Source of the DNA: Halorubrum rutilum
Lineage (GTDB): Archaea > Halobacteriota > Halobacteria > Halobacteriales > Haloferacaceae
Reading direction: 5' to 3'
DNA: 64,000 nucleotides
Assembly: GCF_024494565.1 (NCBI RefSeq)
Contig: NZ_JANHDN010000007.1
Location: 62,001-126,000 of the forward strand
Position 1 is the first letter of the stretch, and each line of letters starts with the position of its first letter. Under the pieces are notes generated by a model. The model searched no databases. It had not been told where the DNA came from and worked only from the letters and a program-made list of their open reading frames with translations. Shown here in pieces: positions 33,533 to 42,044 of this stretch. The position numbers and the translations under genes are program-made.

Positions 33533-35260
33533 CTACGGCCCGCGGTCGTCGAGCCCCAGCACGTCGAGGACCTCGCGGCGCGTCTCGCAGGCGAGCGCGT
33601 CGCTCGCGAGGGACGCCGCGGCGTCGGCGTCGACCTCGCGCACCCGCGCCTTCACCTCGGGCGCCGTCACGGCGCTCATGCTGAGCTCGTCGAAGCCGAG
33701 CCCGACGAGCAGCTCCGTCAGCGCCGGGTCGCCGGCCATCTCGCCGCAGATCCCGACCCAGGCGTCGCTCCCCTCGGCGGCCGCCGTCGTGCGGTCGAGA
33801 GCACGCAGCACCGCCGGGTGGAGCGGGTCGTGGTACTCCGCGACGGCGTCGCTGCCGCGGTCGGCCGCCATCACGTACTGAGCGAGGTCGTTCGTCCCGA
33901 CGCTCAGGAAGTCCAGCCGCTCCGCGAGCGCGTCGGCGAGGAACGCCGCCGCCGGCGTCTCCACCATCGCGCCCAGCTCCGGGACCGCGTGGTCGACGCC
34001 CTCGCTCGCGAGGTCGTCGGCGACCGACTCGACGGTCGCGACCGCGCGCTCGACCTCCTCGACCCGCGTCACGAGGGGGAACATCACGGCGAGCCCGTCG
34101 CCCGCCTCGGTCGCCGCGGCGCGGAGCAGCGCCCGGAGCTGCGTCTCGAAGAGGTCCGCGTGCTCGTCGAGCGACAGCCGGATCCCGCGCCGCCCGAGGA
34201 ACGGGTTCGGCTCGTCGGGGAGGTCCAGGTAGGGAACCGGCTTGTCGCCGCCGACGTCGAGGGTGCGTACGACGACGCGGTCGTCCGGGTCGTCGAACGC
34301 CGACAGCGCGGCCGCGACCGCCTCGTACTGCTCGTCCTCGGTCGGCGGCGACTCGCGATCGACGAAGAGGAACTCCGTGCGGAACAGCCCGACGCCGTCG
34401 GCGCCGCGCTCGGCGGCCGGCCCCAGCTCGGCCTCGCCGCCGACGTTGGCCGCGACCTCGACCGGCCGGCCGTCGGCCGTCTCGACGCGCCCTCGGATCG
34501 CGTCCGGGCCCGCCTCCCGCGCCGCTTCGCGGCGCGCCCCGTCCGGGTCGACGACGACCTCGCCGGCCTCGCCGTCGACGAGGACGGTCTCCCCGTCCGC
34601 GACCGATTCGAGCGCCTCGCCGACGCCGACGACCGCGGGGATCGCGAGCGACCGCGCGATGATCGCGGCGTGGGAGGTGCGGCCGCCCTCGACGGTCGCG
34701 ATTCCCGCGACCGCCCCGGGGTCGAGCGCGGCGGTGTCGCTCGGCGTGAGCCGCTCCGCCAGCAGGACCGTGCCCTCGGGGAGCGCGGCGAGGTCCGCGG
34801 CGCCGGTCGGTCCGTCTCCCTCGGCGTCGAGGAGCGCGCGGAGCAGCCGGTCGCGCACGTCGCGCAGGTCGTCGGCGCGCTCGGCCATCCGCCCCTCCAT
34901 CCCCTCGAACTGCGCGACCGCCTCGTCGAACCGGTCCGCGACGGCGTGCGCCGCGGGGGTCCCGTCGCGGATCTCGGCCTCGACGTCCTCGACTATCGTC
35001 GGGTCGTCGAGGAACCCCTCGTGGGCCTCGAACACCGCCGCCTCTTCCTCCCCGACGCGCTCGGCCGTCCGGTCGCGGGCGTCGCGCAGGGCCTCCCGGG
35101 CGGCGTCCCGGGCCGAATCGTACCGCTCCAGTTCCGCCTCGGCGTCGACCGCGGCCGGGTCGGGGCGGTCGGGGAGCGTCAGGTCGGCGTCCGGCCGGTA
35201 CCAGCGCGCCGCGCCGACGCCAGAGCGCGGCGTGCTGCCGACGCCGTCGAGCGTCCTCAC
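33533..35260 (-). CDS. ptsI: Phosphoenolpyruvate-protein phosphotransferase (PTS enzyme I)
   Basis: EI autophosphorylates from PEP and passes the phosphate to HPr. The 575-residue chain has the HPr-binding helical/swivelling domain (1-250) with phospho-His197 in GGRTSHAAIIARS, and the C-terminal PEP-binding barrel with FRTEFLF, RTLDVGGDKPVPYL, LSVGTNDLAQYVMAADR and ICGEMAGDP (catalytic Cys). The start overlaps the ptsH stop by 4 bp, so EI and HPr are coupled. Convergent with dhaM (33 bp between stops). EI is uncommon in archaea and largely restricted to haloarchaea. Confidence 0.96.
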   Translation of the reverse strand: MRTLDGVGSTPRSGVGAARWYRPDADLTLPDRPDPAAVDAEAELERYDSARDAAREALRDARDRTAERVGEEEAAVFEAHEGFLDDPTIVEDVEAEIRDGTPAAHAVADRFDEAVAQFEGMEGRMAERADDLRDVRDRLLRALLDAEGDGPTGAADLAALPEGTVLLAERLTPSDTAALDPGAVAGIATVEGGRTSHAAIIARSLAIPAVVGVGEALESVADGETVLVDGEAGEVVVDPDGARREAAREAGPDAIRGRVETADGRPVEVAANVGGEAELGPAAERGADGVGLFRTEFLFVDRESPPTEDEQYEAVAAALSAFDDPDDRVVVRTLDVGGDKPVPYLDLPDEPNPFLGRRGIRLSLDEHADLFETQLRALLRAAATEAGDGLAVMFPLVTRVEEVERAVATVESVADDLASEGVDHAVPELGAMVETPAAAFLADALAERLDFLSVGTNDLAQYVMAADRGSDAVAEYHDPLHPAVLRALDRTTAAAEGSDAWVGICGEMAGDPALTELLVGLGFDELSMSAVTAPEVKARVREVDADAAASLASDALACETRREVLDVLGLDDRGP

Positions 35261-35574
35261 GGCGCGTCCCCGGCGTCGCCGCCGCTCCCTCCGGCCTCGG
35301 ATTCCCCCTCGACCGGACTCGCGAGCAGGTCGCAGACCGCGTCCAGCGCCGCCTCGGCGTCGGGGCCCTCGGCGACCACGCGGACCGACTCGCCGTGCTC
35401 GACGTTGAGCCCGCTGACGGAGAGCATGCTGTCGGCACGGACGAGGCCGTCGTCGCCGTCGTCGGCGCGGCCGATCGACACGTCGGCGTCGAATCGGTTC
35501 GCCGTCTGTACCAGCTTCGAGGCGGGGCGCGCGTGGAGCCCGGCCTCGGGTTCGACCGTGACGGTCCGTTCCAT
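35257..35574 (-). CDS. ptsH: HPr phosphocarrier protein
   Basis: A 105-residue HPr with phospho-His14 in EAGLHARPASKLV. The regulatory-serine region is MLSVSGLNVEHGE (about 49-61) but an HPr kinase is not expected in archaea. The domain proper ends near residue 88; the rest is a Gly/Ser/Glu-rich tail. It is first in a ptsH-ptsI pair and the only HPr in the window, making it the likely donor for DhaM. Confidence 0.94.
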   Translation of the reverse strand: MERTVTVEPEAGLHARPASKLVQTANRFDADVSIGRADDGDDGLVRADSMLSVSGLNVEHGESVRVVAEGPDAEAALDAVCDLLASPVEGESEAGGSGGDAGDAP

Positions 35575-35653
35575 GGGGTCGGGTTGGACCCCGGCGGGTA
35601 ATAGCTGATCGGAGTTCACGGCGGTCGCCGGGCCGGCGTCGCGTTCGGGGCGG

Positions 35654-36856
35654 CTACGGCGCAGCCTGCTTCGTGGAGACGAGCTCGATCACGTCGCGGT
35701 GGGAGAGCTCGCGGTCGGCCCCGACCTGGCGCCCGCTCCGACAGTCGGTGCCGTGGAGCAGCCCCTCGCCGATGTCCGAGTGGATGTGGTACGCGAAGTC
35801 CTCCGTCGTCGACCCCTCGGGGAGGACGAAGCAGTCGCGGAAGACGCCCTTCTCGTCTTTACTCCCGTTCGCGGAACCGGGGAAGACCGCGATACAGCCG
35901 AGCACGTCGAAGACGGCGGCTTCGAGCGCGCCCTGAACCCCAGTACCCTCGTACTCGGCGACGAACTCGGCGATCTTGTCGAGGCCCGCTTCCTGCTCGC
36001 CGGAGACGTCGCCGACGACGTCGAAGTCGCGCTCGCCGGGCGCGTAGTCGACGACGCCCGCCTCGTCCGCGGTTTTGAGGGCCTTCTCCGCGTGGGCGCT
36101 CGCGGGGACGAACGAGAGGTGGTCGTAGTCCGGGTCGGCCGTGATCTCCTCCCAGTTCGCCTGCGCCTCGGGCGTGTCCATCTTGTTGGCGGCGACGACC
36201 ATCGGCTTCGTCCGCTTGCGGATCTCGCGGGCGAGGTCGGTCTTGTCGGTCTCGTCCCACGTCTCCGGGTCGAGCTCTAACCCCTCGGCGAGGATCACCC
36301 GCTTCATCCGGTCCTTGTCGATGCCGAACGCGGACATCTGGTCGGCGAGCTCCGCCTCGATCGCGGCGTCCGCACCGTGGTAGCGCGTCTCGAACTTCTC
36401 CAGTCCTTTCTCCAACACGTCGAGGTACCACGCGTCCAGCTCCTCCTCCAGGAAGTCGATGTCCTCGCGCGGGTCGTGGCCCTCGGTCGCCTCGCCCTCG
36501 ATGTCCGTCTTCCCGGAGAAGTCGACGACGTGGATCAGCACGTCGGTCTCGTTGAGGTCGGTGAGGAACTGGTTCCCGAGCCCGCGGCCCTCGTGGGCGC
36601 CCGGGACGAGCCCGGCCACGTCGACGAGCTTCACGGGGACGAACCGCGTCCCCTCGCGGCAGACCCCCACGCTCGGCGTACAGGTCTCGCCGAACTCGGG
36701 GGCGGCGCAGTCGACGCGGACGTACGCCTCGCCGACGGTCGGGTCGATCGTGGTGAACGGGTACGCACCCTCGGGCACGTCGTTCATCGTCGCGGCGTTG
36801 AAGAACGTCGACTTCCCCACCGAGGGCTTGCCGACGAGGCCGATCCGATAGCTCAT
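35654..36856 (-). CDS. ychF: YchF/Ola1-type Obg-family ATPase
   Basis: A 400-residue P-loop NTPase of the Obg/YchF family that binds ribosomes. G1 is GKPSVGKST (about 8-16), G3 is DVAGLVPGAHEGRGLG (about 73-88), and the G4 position reads NKMD in VVAANKMDTPE. A coiled-coil insertion precedes the C-terminal TGS domain (DCFVLPEGSTTEDFAYHIHSDIGEG). The ATG at 36856 gives the conserved MSYRIGLVGKPS start. Confidence 0.95.
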   Translation of the reverse strand: MSYRIGLVGKPSVGKSTFFNAATMNDVPEGAYPFTTIDPTVGEAYVRVDCAAPEFGETCTPSVGVCREGTRFVPVKLVDVAGLVPGAHEGRGLGNQFLTDLNETDVLIHVVDFSGKTDIEGEATEGHDPREDIDFLEEELDAWYLDVLEKGLEKFETRYHGADAAIEAELADQMSAFGIDKDRMKRVILAEGLELDPETWDETDKTDLAREIRKRTKPMVVAANKMDTPEAQANWEEITADPDYDHLSFVPASAHAEKALKTADEAGVVDYAPGERDFDVVGDVSGEQEAGLDKIAEFVAEYEGTGVQGALEAAVFDVLGCIAVFPGSANGSKDEKGVFRDCFVLPEGSTTEDFAYHIHSDIGEGLLHGTDCRSGRQVGADRELSHRDVIELVSTKQAAP

Positions 36857-36976
36857 TACCGCCAGTGCGCGACCCGCGGTGAAAAGCGATGCGAGACGCT
36901 CCGTGACGTGTGTACGGGTGACGCGGACGGCGGGCGTGACCGACGGCGACGGATCCGACGCGACCGACGGGTCCGA

Positions 36977-37234
36977 TCAGGCGTCGCCGTCGGACTGGCC
37001 GGGCTCCCCGACCGCCTCGACGGGGAGGACGTTCTGCAGCGCGGTGAACGCGTCTTCGGCGCTCTCGAACCGCGGTTGGTCGATCTCGGCGACGAGGTCG
37101 CCGAGGTCGGCGTCGCCGTCGGCGAACAGCACGGTCGTTCCGGCGCACTCGTCGACGAGCGTCTCGCGGCTCGTCGGGTACGACCGCTCGCGGAGTTCGC
37201 CTTCGACGCGTGACAGGTGCACTTCGTGAGTCAT
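36977..37234 (-). CDS. Conserved haloarchaeal protein (probably DUF5789)
   Basis: An 85-residue acidic protein beginning MTHEVHLSRVEGELRERSYP; the remainder contains FADGDADLGDLVAEI and FESAEDAFTALQNVLPVEAVG. I recall this pattern as DUF5789, a haloarchaeal family of unknown function sometimes described as wHTH-like. GCTTAAACG on the plus strand at 37258-37266 (minus CGTTTAAGC) forms a box A 24-32 bp upstream of the ATG. Confidence 0.68.
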   Translation of the reverse strand: MTHEVHLSRVEGELRERSYPTSRETLVDECAGTTVLFADGDADLGDLVAEIDQPRFESAEDAFTALQNVLPVEAVGEPGQSDGDA

Positions 37235-37634
37235 GCCACCACGTTAGCGCGCCGGGGGCTTAAACGCGCGCTCCGGCGTGGCCGGTGCGCCCGGTGCGGC
37301 CGGCGCGGCCCGCGCGGCTGCGAGAGCGATCGCGGCCCCCTTCGGGAGCGTTCGATCCGCCGGTGGACGTTTCGAAAGTCGGTAGACTCCGGCGCATCCG
37401 CCGTCTCAGGCCACGAGGCGGCTATATCACGGTAAATAACTACACTAAGTCGGCCTCAGTAGTAGCGAGTGTAAATTTCTATCCGTTATTCGACCCGGTG
37501 TTTTAAATTCGATTTTCATAGCAGGAATACTACTCGGCGCCGAACTGCGTTCGCGAAACGACTAACGAAATGCCGTATTATCGTGTGTACACTCACCGAT
37601 TTCCTTATTAAACGCCCGAGTGTGCCTATGAGAC
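37235..37634. other. Long AT-rich regulatory region before the NarK-like transporter
   Basis: This 400-bp gap has no gene. The left 150 bp is GC-rich; the remainder (about 37420-37630) is strikingly AT-rich for this genome, with TTTTAAATTC at 37501. Symmetrical elements are CGAAC-TGC-GTTCG (37541-37553) and the octamer GTGTACAC (37585-37592), the latter 12 bp upstream of the TATA box. Such a layout suits regulator binding sites controlling the coupled small gene and transporter. Confidence 0.5.
37605..37612 (+). promoter_or_regulatory. Promoter of the small gene/NarK-like operon
   Basis: TTATTAAA is centred about 26 bp upstream of the GTG at 37635, predicting a start site at or next to that codon and hence a leaderless mRNA. 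Confidence 0.55.
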
Positions 37635-37748
37635 GTGAAAGAAGCCATGTTCGACCAGATGTTTACCGGAAACACGCAGGCGCGTACCGTCTCCGTTCGC
37701 AGCGATCCGACCGCCCTCGCGGCCGACTTCGAGGTGACCGGCGCGTGA
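37635..37748 (+). CDS. Small gene (37 aa) coupled to the NarK-like transporter
   Basis: A GTG at 37635 opens a 37-codon frame ([20 protein letters not shown], then [17 protein letters not shown]). Its TGA at 37746 overlaps the transporter's GTG at 37745 as GTGA. Codon third positions are mostly G/C and composition is acidic and normal, whereas the transporter frame read through the same DNA is Arg-rich and unlike protein. The TATA box position fits GTG 37635; ATG 37647 is an internal alternative. No domain is recognised. It may be a leader peptide or a small accessory subunit. Confidence 0.52.
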   Translation: MKEAMFDQMFTGNTQARTVSVRSDPTALAADFEVTGA

Positions 37749-39070
37749 AGAGTCCGATCCGGATGACGAAGTACCGGACGCTGCTCCTGGCGACCGTCGG
37801 ATTCAACTTCTCGTTTCTGATCTGGTTCTCGTTCGCGCCGTTCACGGGCGGGATGGCCGAGGAGTTCTCCCTCACGACGGCCGAGATCGGTATCCTCGCC
37901 AGCTCGGCGATCTGGATGGCGCCGTTCGGTCGCATCCTCACCGGGTGGCTCTCCGACCGGTTCGGCGCGCCGGTCATCTTCTCCATCGTGCTCGCGTACG
38001 TCGGCGTGTTCTCCATCGCCAGCGCGTTCGCGCAGGGATACGGCGTGTTCTTCGCGACGCGGCTGATCGTCGCCACGGCGGGGATCACGTTCGTCATCGG
38101 CATCCAGCACGTCGCCGAGTGGTTCGAGGAGGAGAACCTCGGACTGGCCGAGGGGATCTACGCCGGCGTCGGCAACGCCGGAGCGGCGGGCGGCGCGCTC
38201 GTGCTCCCGCGAGTGTTCGGCGCCGACTGGAGCGGCCCGCTGTTCCAGACCAACTGGCGGGCCGCCTTCTTCTACACCGGGATCGTCTCCATCCTCCTCG
38301 CGGGCGTCTACCTCGTCTTCGGCGAGGCCGCGAAGAGCGACGAGAAGCGGCAGGCGACCAGGGAGAACGCGACGCTGCGGGGCTGGCTCCACACGGCCAC
38401 CCGATACGGGACGGTCGTGCTCGCGGCCGCCTACGTCATGTCGTTCGGACTGGAGCTGTCGATGAACGGCTGGCTGGCCACCTACTACCGCGAGGGGTTC
38501 GACACGCAGAACCTCGTGCTCGCCAGTACCTTCGCGGCGACGTTCTCCGTGGCGGCCGGGCTGCTCCGCCCGTTCGGCGGGTACATCAGCGACGTGCTCG
38601 CCCGCACGGAGACGAACATCCTCCCGGTGTTCGAGGGCCACTACCGCGAGCAGTGGACGTTCCTCGGGCTCTGTTTCATCGTGGTGACGATGGTCGCGAT
38701 GACGCTCGCCGGGCTCTCCGGCGTCGTGATGAACGCCGTGATAGTCGGGTTCCTCGTCGGCGCGGGCTGTGCGTGGGCCGAGGGGGCGATCTTCGCACAG
38801 GTGCCGGCGATGTTCCCGGACAGCTCCGGCGCCGTGGCCGGGGTCGTCGGCGGCGTCGGCACCGTCGGCGGGATCGTCTACCCGCTGATCTACTCCGCGC
38901 CGTGGCTCGCCAACCTCCACGTGGGGTACTCGATAACGGCCGCCACGATGGTCCCGATCGTCCTGCTCGCGGCGTGGGTGTTCCGCCCCGAGATCGCGAC
39001 GGTCGCGAACACCGCCGGACTCACCGACGCCGGTCCGGAGACGGGGTCGGTCACGCCCGGCGACGACTGA
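37745..39070 (+). CDS. narK: Major facilitator transporter, NarK/nitrate-nitrite porter-like
   Basis: A 441-residue, 12-span MFS protein. The nitrate/nitrite porter fingerprint is present: Arg in [20 protein letters not shown] (TM2), [18 protein letters not shown] (TM5 Gly-rich signature), Arg in [15 protein letters not shown] (TM8) and [15 protein letters not shown] (second Gly-rich signature, TM11). The start at GTG 37745 overlaps the small gene; ATG 37763 is an alternative. Nitrate/nitrite is the family-level expectation; no nar/nir/nas gene is within this window, so related anions remain possible. Confidence 0.82.
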   Translation: MKSPIRMTKYRTLLLATVGFNFSFLIWFSFAPFTGGMAEEFSLTTAEIGILASSAIWMAPFGRILTGWLSDRFGAPVIFSIVLAYVGVFSIASAFAQGYGVFFATRLIVATAGITFVIGIQHVAEWFEEENLGLAEGIYAGVGNAGAAGGALVLPRVFGADWSGPLFQTNWRAAFFYTGIVSILLAGVYLVFGEAAKSDEKRQATRENATLRGWLHTATRYGTVVLAAAYVMSFGLELSMNGWLATYYREGFDTQNLVLASTFAATFSVAAGLLRPFGGYISDVLARTETNILPVFEGHYREQWTFLGLCFIVVTMVAMTLAGLSGVVMNAVIVGFLVGAGCAWAEGAIFAQVPAMFPDSSGAVAGVVGGVGTVGGIVYPLIYSAPWLANLHVGYSITAATMVPIVLLAAWVFRPEIATVANTAGLTDAGPETGSVTPGDD

Positions 39071-39204
39071 CGGTCGGTGACGATTCTGTGGGGACAAACG
39101 AGGGACGAAGCGGGTCCGAACCGGTCCGGATTCGCCCCGAGACCGCCTCGCGGGGTCGGGGCAAAGCGTAAGCCCGTCGGCGAAATCACGTACTGTGTGA
39201 TCAC

Positions 39205-39762
39205 ATGTCACTATACGACCGAATCCTGGTTCCGACCGACGGGTCCGCCGAGGGGGAGCGAGCGGTCGCGCACGCCGTGGACCTCGCCGCGGTCCACGAC
39301 GCGACGGTCCACGCGATCCACGTGGTCGACTCGGCGCGGTACGCGGGGATGCCGATGGAGGCCTCGTGGGAGGGGGTCGGCGAGCTCCTGCGAGGCGACG
39401 CCGACGAGGCCGTAGGCGCGGTCGAGGAGCTCGCGGCGGGGACCGACGTCGACGTGGAGACGGCGGTCGTCGAGGGGTCGCCGAGCCGGGAGATCGTCCG
39501 ATACGCCGAGGGCAACGACTTCGACCTCGTCGTGATGGGGACCCACGGTCGCGGCGGGATCGACCGCCTCCTCCTCGGGAGCGTCGCCGAGAAGGTCGTC
39601 CGGGGGTCGGCCGTGCCCGTCCTGACGGTCCGGATCGACGGCGACGTCCCCTCCGAGCCGGGCGTCGCAGAGGGCGCGAGCGAGGGGACGACCGACGAAG
39701 GGGCGGCGACCGACGGGGAGCCGGCAGACGAAACCGAGTCGGGAGCGTCGGGGCGGACGTAG
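39205..39762 (+). CDS. Universal stress protein (UspA family)
   Basis: A 185-residue UspA-fold protein. It has the N-terminal strand YDRILVPTDGSAEGERAV and the ATP-binding G-x2-G-x9-G-S motif in MGTHGRGGIDRLLLGSVAEKVVRGSAVPVL (about 112-140). The last ~45 residues are an acidic low-complexity tail. It follows the transporter on the same strand but 134 bp away, so probably has its own promoter (TGTGATCAC palindrome near 39195 lies just upstream). Confidence 0.93.
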   Translation: MSLYDRILVPTDGSAEGERAVAHAVDLAAVHDATVHAIHVVDSARYAGMPMEASWEGVGELLRGDADEAVGAVEELAAGTDVDVETAVVEGSPSREIVRYAEGNDFDLVVMGTHGRGGIDRLLLGSVAEKVVRGSAVPVLTVRIDGDVPSEPGVAEGASEGTTDEGAATDGEPADETESGASGRT

Positions 39763-39771
39763 TCCGCGGGG

Positions 39772-40764
39772 TCAGTCCCCGGCGTCGCGGAGGTGCTCGC
39801 AGTCGCCCGCGTGGACCCGTCGCGTCCCCTCGCCGGTGTCGATCACGAGCGCGCCCGGGGACTCGACGTCGACAGCGGTCCCGGTCACGGACCCGGTCGG
39901 CGTCTCCACCCGCACCCGCCGCCCGAGCGTGCTCGCCCGGTCGCGCCACGCCGAGAGGATCCGGTCGGGCTCGTCAACCGCCCCCGCGAGCGACGCGAAC
40001 CGTTCGAGGAGCGTCGCCGCGAACCGGCGCCTGTCGACGTCGCCGCCGGCCTCGGCACGCAGCGAGGTCGCGTCCGCGGGCAGCGCCTCGGGGTCGAGGT
40101 TCGCGTTGACCCCGACCCCGACGACGAGCCACGACACCCGGTCGGCCTCCCCCTCCATCTCCGTGAGTATTCCCGCGAGCTTGCGCCCGCCGCGTCCGGA
40201 GCGCGCGCTCGCGTCTCCGGTCCCACTCTCGGTTCCCTCGTCGCCCCCGACGAGCACATCGTTCGGCCACTTGATGTGCGCGTCGACGCCGGCCTCGCGG
40301 CAGGCGTCGACCGTCGCGACCGCCGCGACGAGGGTGAACAGGGGCGCCCGGGCCGGCGGGACCGTCGGCCGCGCGACGAGCGAGAGCCAGACGCCGCCGC
40401 TCGGCGCGACCCACTCGCGGTCCAGCCGCCCGCGACCGCCGGTCTGCTCGTCGGCGACGACGGCGACGTCGGCGGCGCCCTCGGCCGCCAGCTCGCGGGC
40501 GCGGTCGTTCGTCGACGGGAGGCTCTCGTGGTACTCGACCGCGTACGGCGCGTCGAGCCCGAACTCGATCCCGGCCGCGCAGTAGGGGGGATCCGCGGGC
40601 GCGACGTAGCCGTCCGGCGTCGACTCGACGGCGAACCCCTCCTCGCGGAGCGCCTCGACCGCCTTCCACACCGCGGTCCGCGAGACGTCGAGCTCCGCGG
40701 CGAGCGCCGGACCCGAGACCGGTCCGTCCGCCAGGGCGTCGAGCAGCGCGCGGCGCGTGTCCAT
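39772..40764 (-). CDS. birA: Biotin-[acetyl-CoA-carboxylase] ligase with winged-helix domain
   Basis: A 330-residue bifunctional-type BirA. The N-terminal winged helix (1-60: SGPALAAELDVSRTAVWKAVEALREEGF) suggests DNA binding and thus possible biotin-responsive repression. The ligase domain has the biotinyl-AMP loop GGRGRLDREWVAPSGGVW (about 117-134), KWPNDV and KLAGILTEME. A Gly/Ser-rich insertion splits KWPNDVLVGG from RKLAGIL. Convergent with the stress-protein gene, 9 bp between stops. Confidence 0.93.
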   Translation of the reverse strand: MDTRRALLDALADGPVSGPALAAELDVSRTAVWKAVEALREEGFAVESTPDGYVAPADPPYCAAGIEFGLDAPYAVEYHESLPSTNDRARELAAEGAADVAVVADEQTGGRGRLDREWVAPSGGVWLSLVARPTVPPARAPLFTLVAAVATVDACREAGVDAHIKWPNDVLVGGDEGTESGTGDASARSGRGGRKLAGILTEMEGEADRVSWLVVGVGVNANLDPEALPADATSLRAEAGGDVDRRRFAATLLERFASLAGAVDEPDRILSAWRDRASTLGRRVRVETPTGSVTGTAVDVESPGALVIDTGEGTRRVHAGDCEHLRDAGD

Positions 40765-40880
40765 GTCGACCGGGTCGGGGCGGGCGCCGAAAGTCGTTCC
40801 GGGTCGCTCGCGCGGGGCGCCGCGTCGCCGGCGCGGGACCCGCTCACCTATGTGGCCGCGGACGTAATCACGGGCGTCGC

Positions 40881-41228
40881 ATGACCGATGCCGAGGCCGA
40901 GACCGTTCCCCTGACCGTCGTCGACGGCGACGAGCGCACCGAGCTGTCGGTCGAGGTCGGCCGGAACCTGCGACGCGTCCTCCTCGACGCCGATCTGTCG
41001 CCGTATGCGGCCGCGACGCGGCGGCTGAACTGCGGCGGGCGCGGGATCTGCGCCACCTGTGGCGTGCGAGTCCGCGAGGGGCCGCCGGCGGACCACTGGC
41101 ACGACCGGCTCGCGGCCCGGTTCGGCTACCCGCGGCTCTCCTGTCAGGTGACCGTCGACGGGCCGACGACGGTCGAGCTCGTCGACAAGCGCGTGTGGGG
41201 GTCGCGCGAGCCGGACGGTGAGGGCTGA
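40881..41228 (+). CDS. 2Fe-2S ferredoxin-like protein
   Basis: A 115-residue beta-grasp protein with [2Fe-2S] ligands Cys51, Cys57, Cys60 (NCGGRGICATC, C-x5-C-x2-C) and Cys88 (LSCQV). The x5 spacing and the GGxGxCGxC-like loop are closer to bacterial adrenodoxin/DUF-type ferredoxins than to the plant-type carrier at the left end. It is divergent from birA. The partner enzyme is not evident. Confidence 0.88.
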   Translation: MTDAEAETVPLTVVDGDERTELSVEVGRNLRRVLLDADLSPYAAATRRLNCGGRGICATCGVRVREGPPADHWHDRLAARFGYPRLSCQVTVDGPTTVELVDKRVWGSREPDGEG

Positions 41229-41405
41229 GGTCCGGGACGGGGAGTCGGGACCGACCGCGAACGGGATCGGCCGCGGCCGCGCTCTCCGCGTCGCCGTCGC
41301 TCGCCCGCGAGATACCCCGTTTCCGGTGAAAACGGCCGGTCAGACGGTCGGACGGGATCCGACTCCGGGCACAAGACACAAGGTCTCACGGGCGAACGCT
41401 CCGGT

Positions 41406-41978
41406 ATGCAACCCTCCAAGGAGGAGGAGTCGTCCGACGGCGACCCGATGGACGACCTCGACGACCTCCTCGACGACGACCTCGCCGAGGGCGGCTCGAC
41501 CGCGTCGTCGGACGGCGCCGGGACCGACGCCGCGCCGAGCGAGTCGTCCGGGCGGGCGACCGCGGCGAGCGACGACGGCGGTCGCCTCGGGACGAGCGGT
41601 GGGTGGTTCTCGGCGAAGGCGTTCGCGCTCTCGGCCGCGGCCGTCGCGGTCGGCGTCTTCGTCGGCGGCGCGATCCCCTTCATCGGCGGGACGATCGGGT
41701 CGGCCGGAGGGGTCTTCCTCGCCGCGTTCCTGGTCGGGCTGGTCCTCTCCGCCCGCCGGTACGTCGAGACCGGGCTCGCCGGCGGCGCGGCCGGAGCGCT
41801 CGTCGCGGTGACGAACGTCCTCGGCGTCGGCTTCCTCCCGATCGGGATCGACTACCTCCGGCAGTGGGGGCTTCCCCTGCTCGCGGTCGGCGGCGGGCTC
41901 GGGCTCGTCGTCGCGCTCCTCGGTCACTACCTCGGGCGCGACCTCCGGGCCGGGCTGACCGCGGACATCGACGGCTGA
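41406..41978 (+). CDS. Haloarchaeal membrane protein with acidic N-terminus
   Basis: A 190-residue protein: residues 1-65 are highly acidic, Ser/Asp/Gly-rich and probably disordered, followed by about four hydrophobic segments (for example FALSAAAVAVGVFVGGAIPF, GVFLAAFLVGLVLSA, GLAGGAAGALVAVTNVLG, LPLLAVGGGLGLVVALLG). The Gly/Ala-rich helices resemble DUF456/DUF5518-type proteins but no family can be fixed. An immediate tandem duplication covers its stop codon. Confidence 0.7.
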   Translation: MQPSKEEESSDGDPMDDLDDLLDDDLAEGGSTASSDGAGTDAAPSESSGRATAASDDGGRLGTSGGWFSAKAFALSAAAVAVGVFVGGAIPFIGGTIGSAGGVFLAAFLVGLVLSARRYVETGLAGGAAGALVAVTNVLGVGFLPIGIDYLRQWGLPLLAVGGGLGLVVALLGHYLGRDLRAGLTADIDG

Positions 41979-42014
41979 GGGCGGATCGCCCCGACGGCTG
42001 AGGGCGGATCGTCC
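41969..42014. repeat. 23-bp tandem duplication over a stop codon
   Basis: Two near-identical 23-bp units (theme CGACGGCTGAGGGCGGATCG) start at 41969 and 41992. The first contains the last codons and TGA of the membrane-protein gene; the second repeats them downstream. It looks like a slippage duplication. Confidence 0.8.
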
Positions 42015-42044
42015 CGACCGCCGGCGGTCGCTCGCGCGGCCCCG

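Noticed and set aside
37628..37747. Upstream ATG extension of the NarK-like transporter
   Set aside because: The added 39 residues are Arg-rich with no membrane or signal character, while an alternative frame through the same DNA has native codon use and ends exactly at the transporter's GTG.
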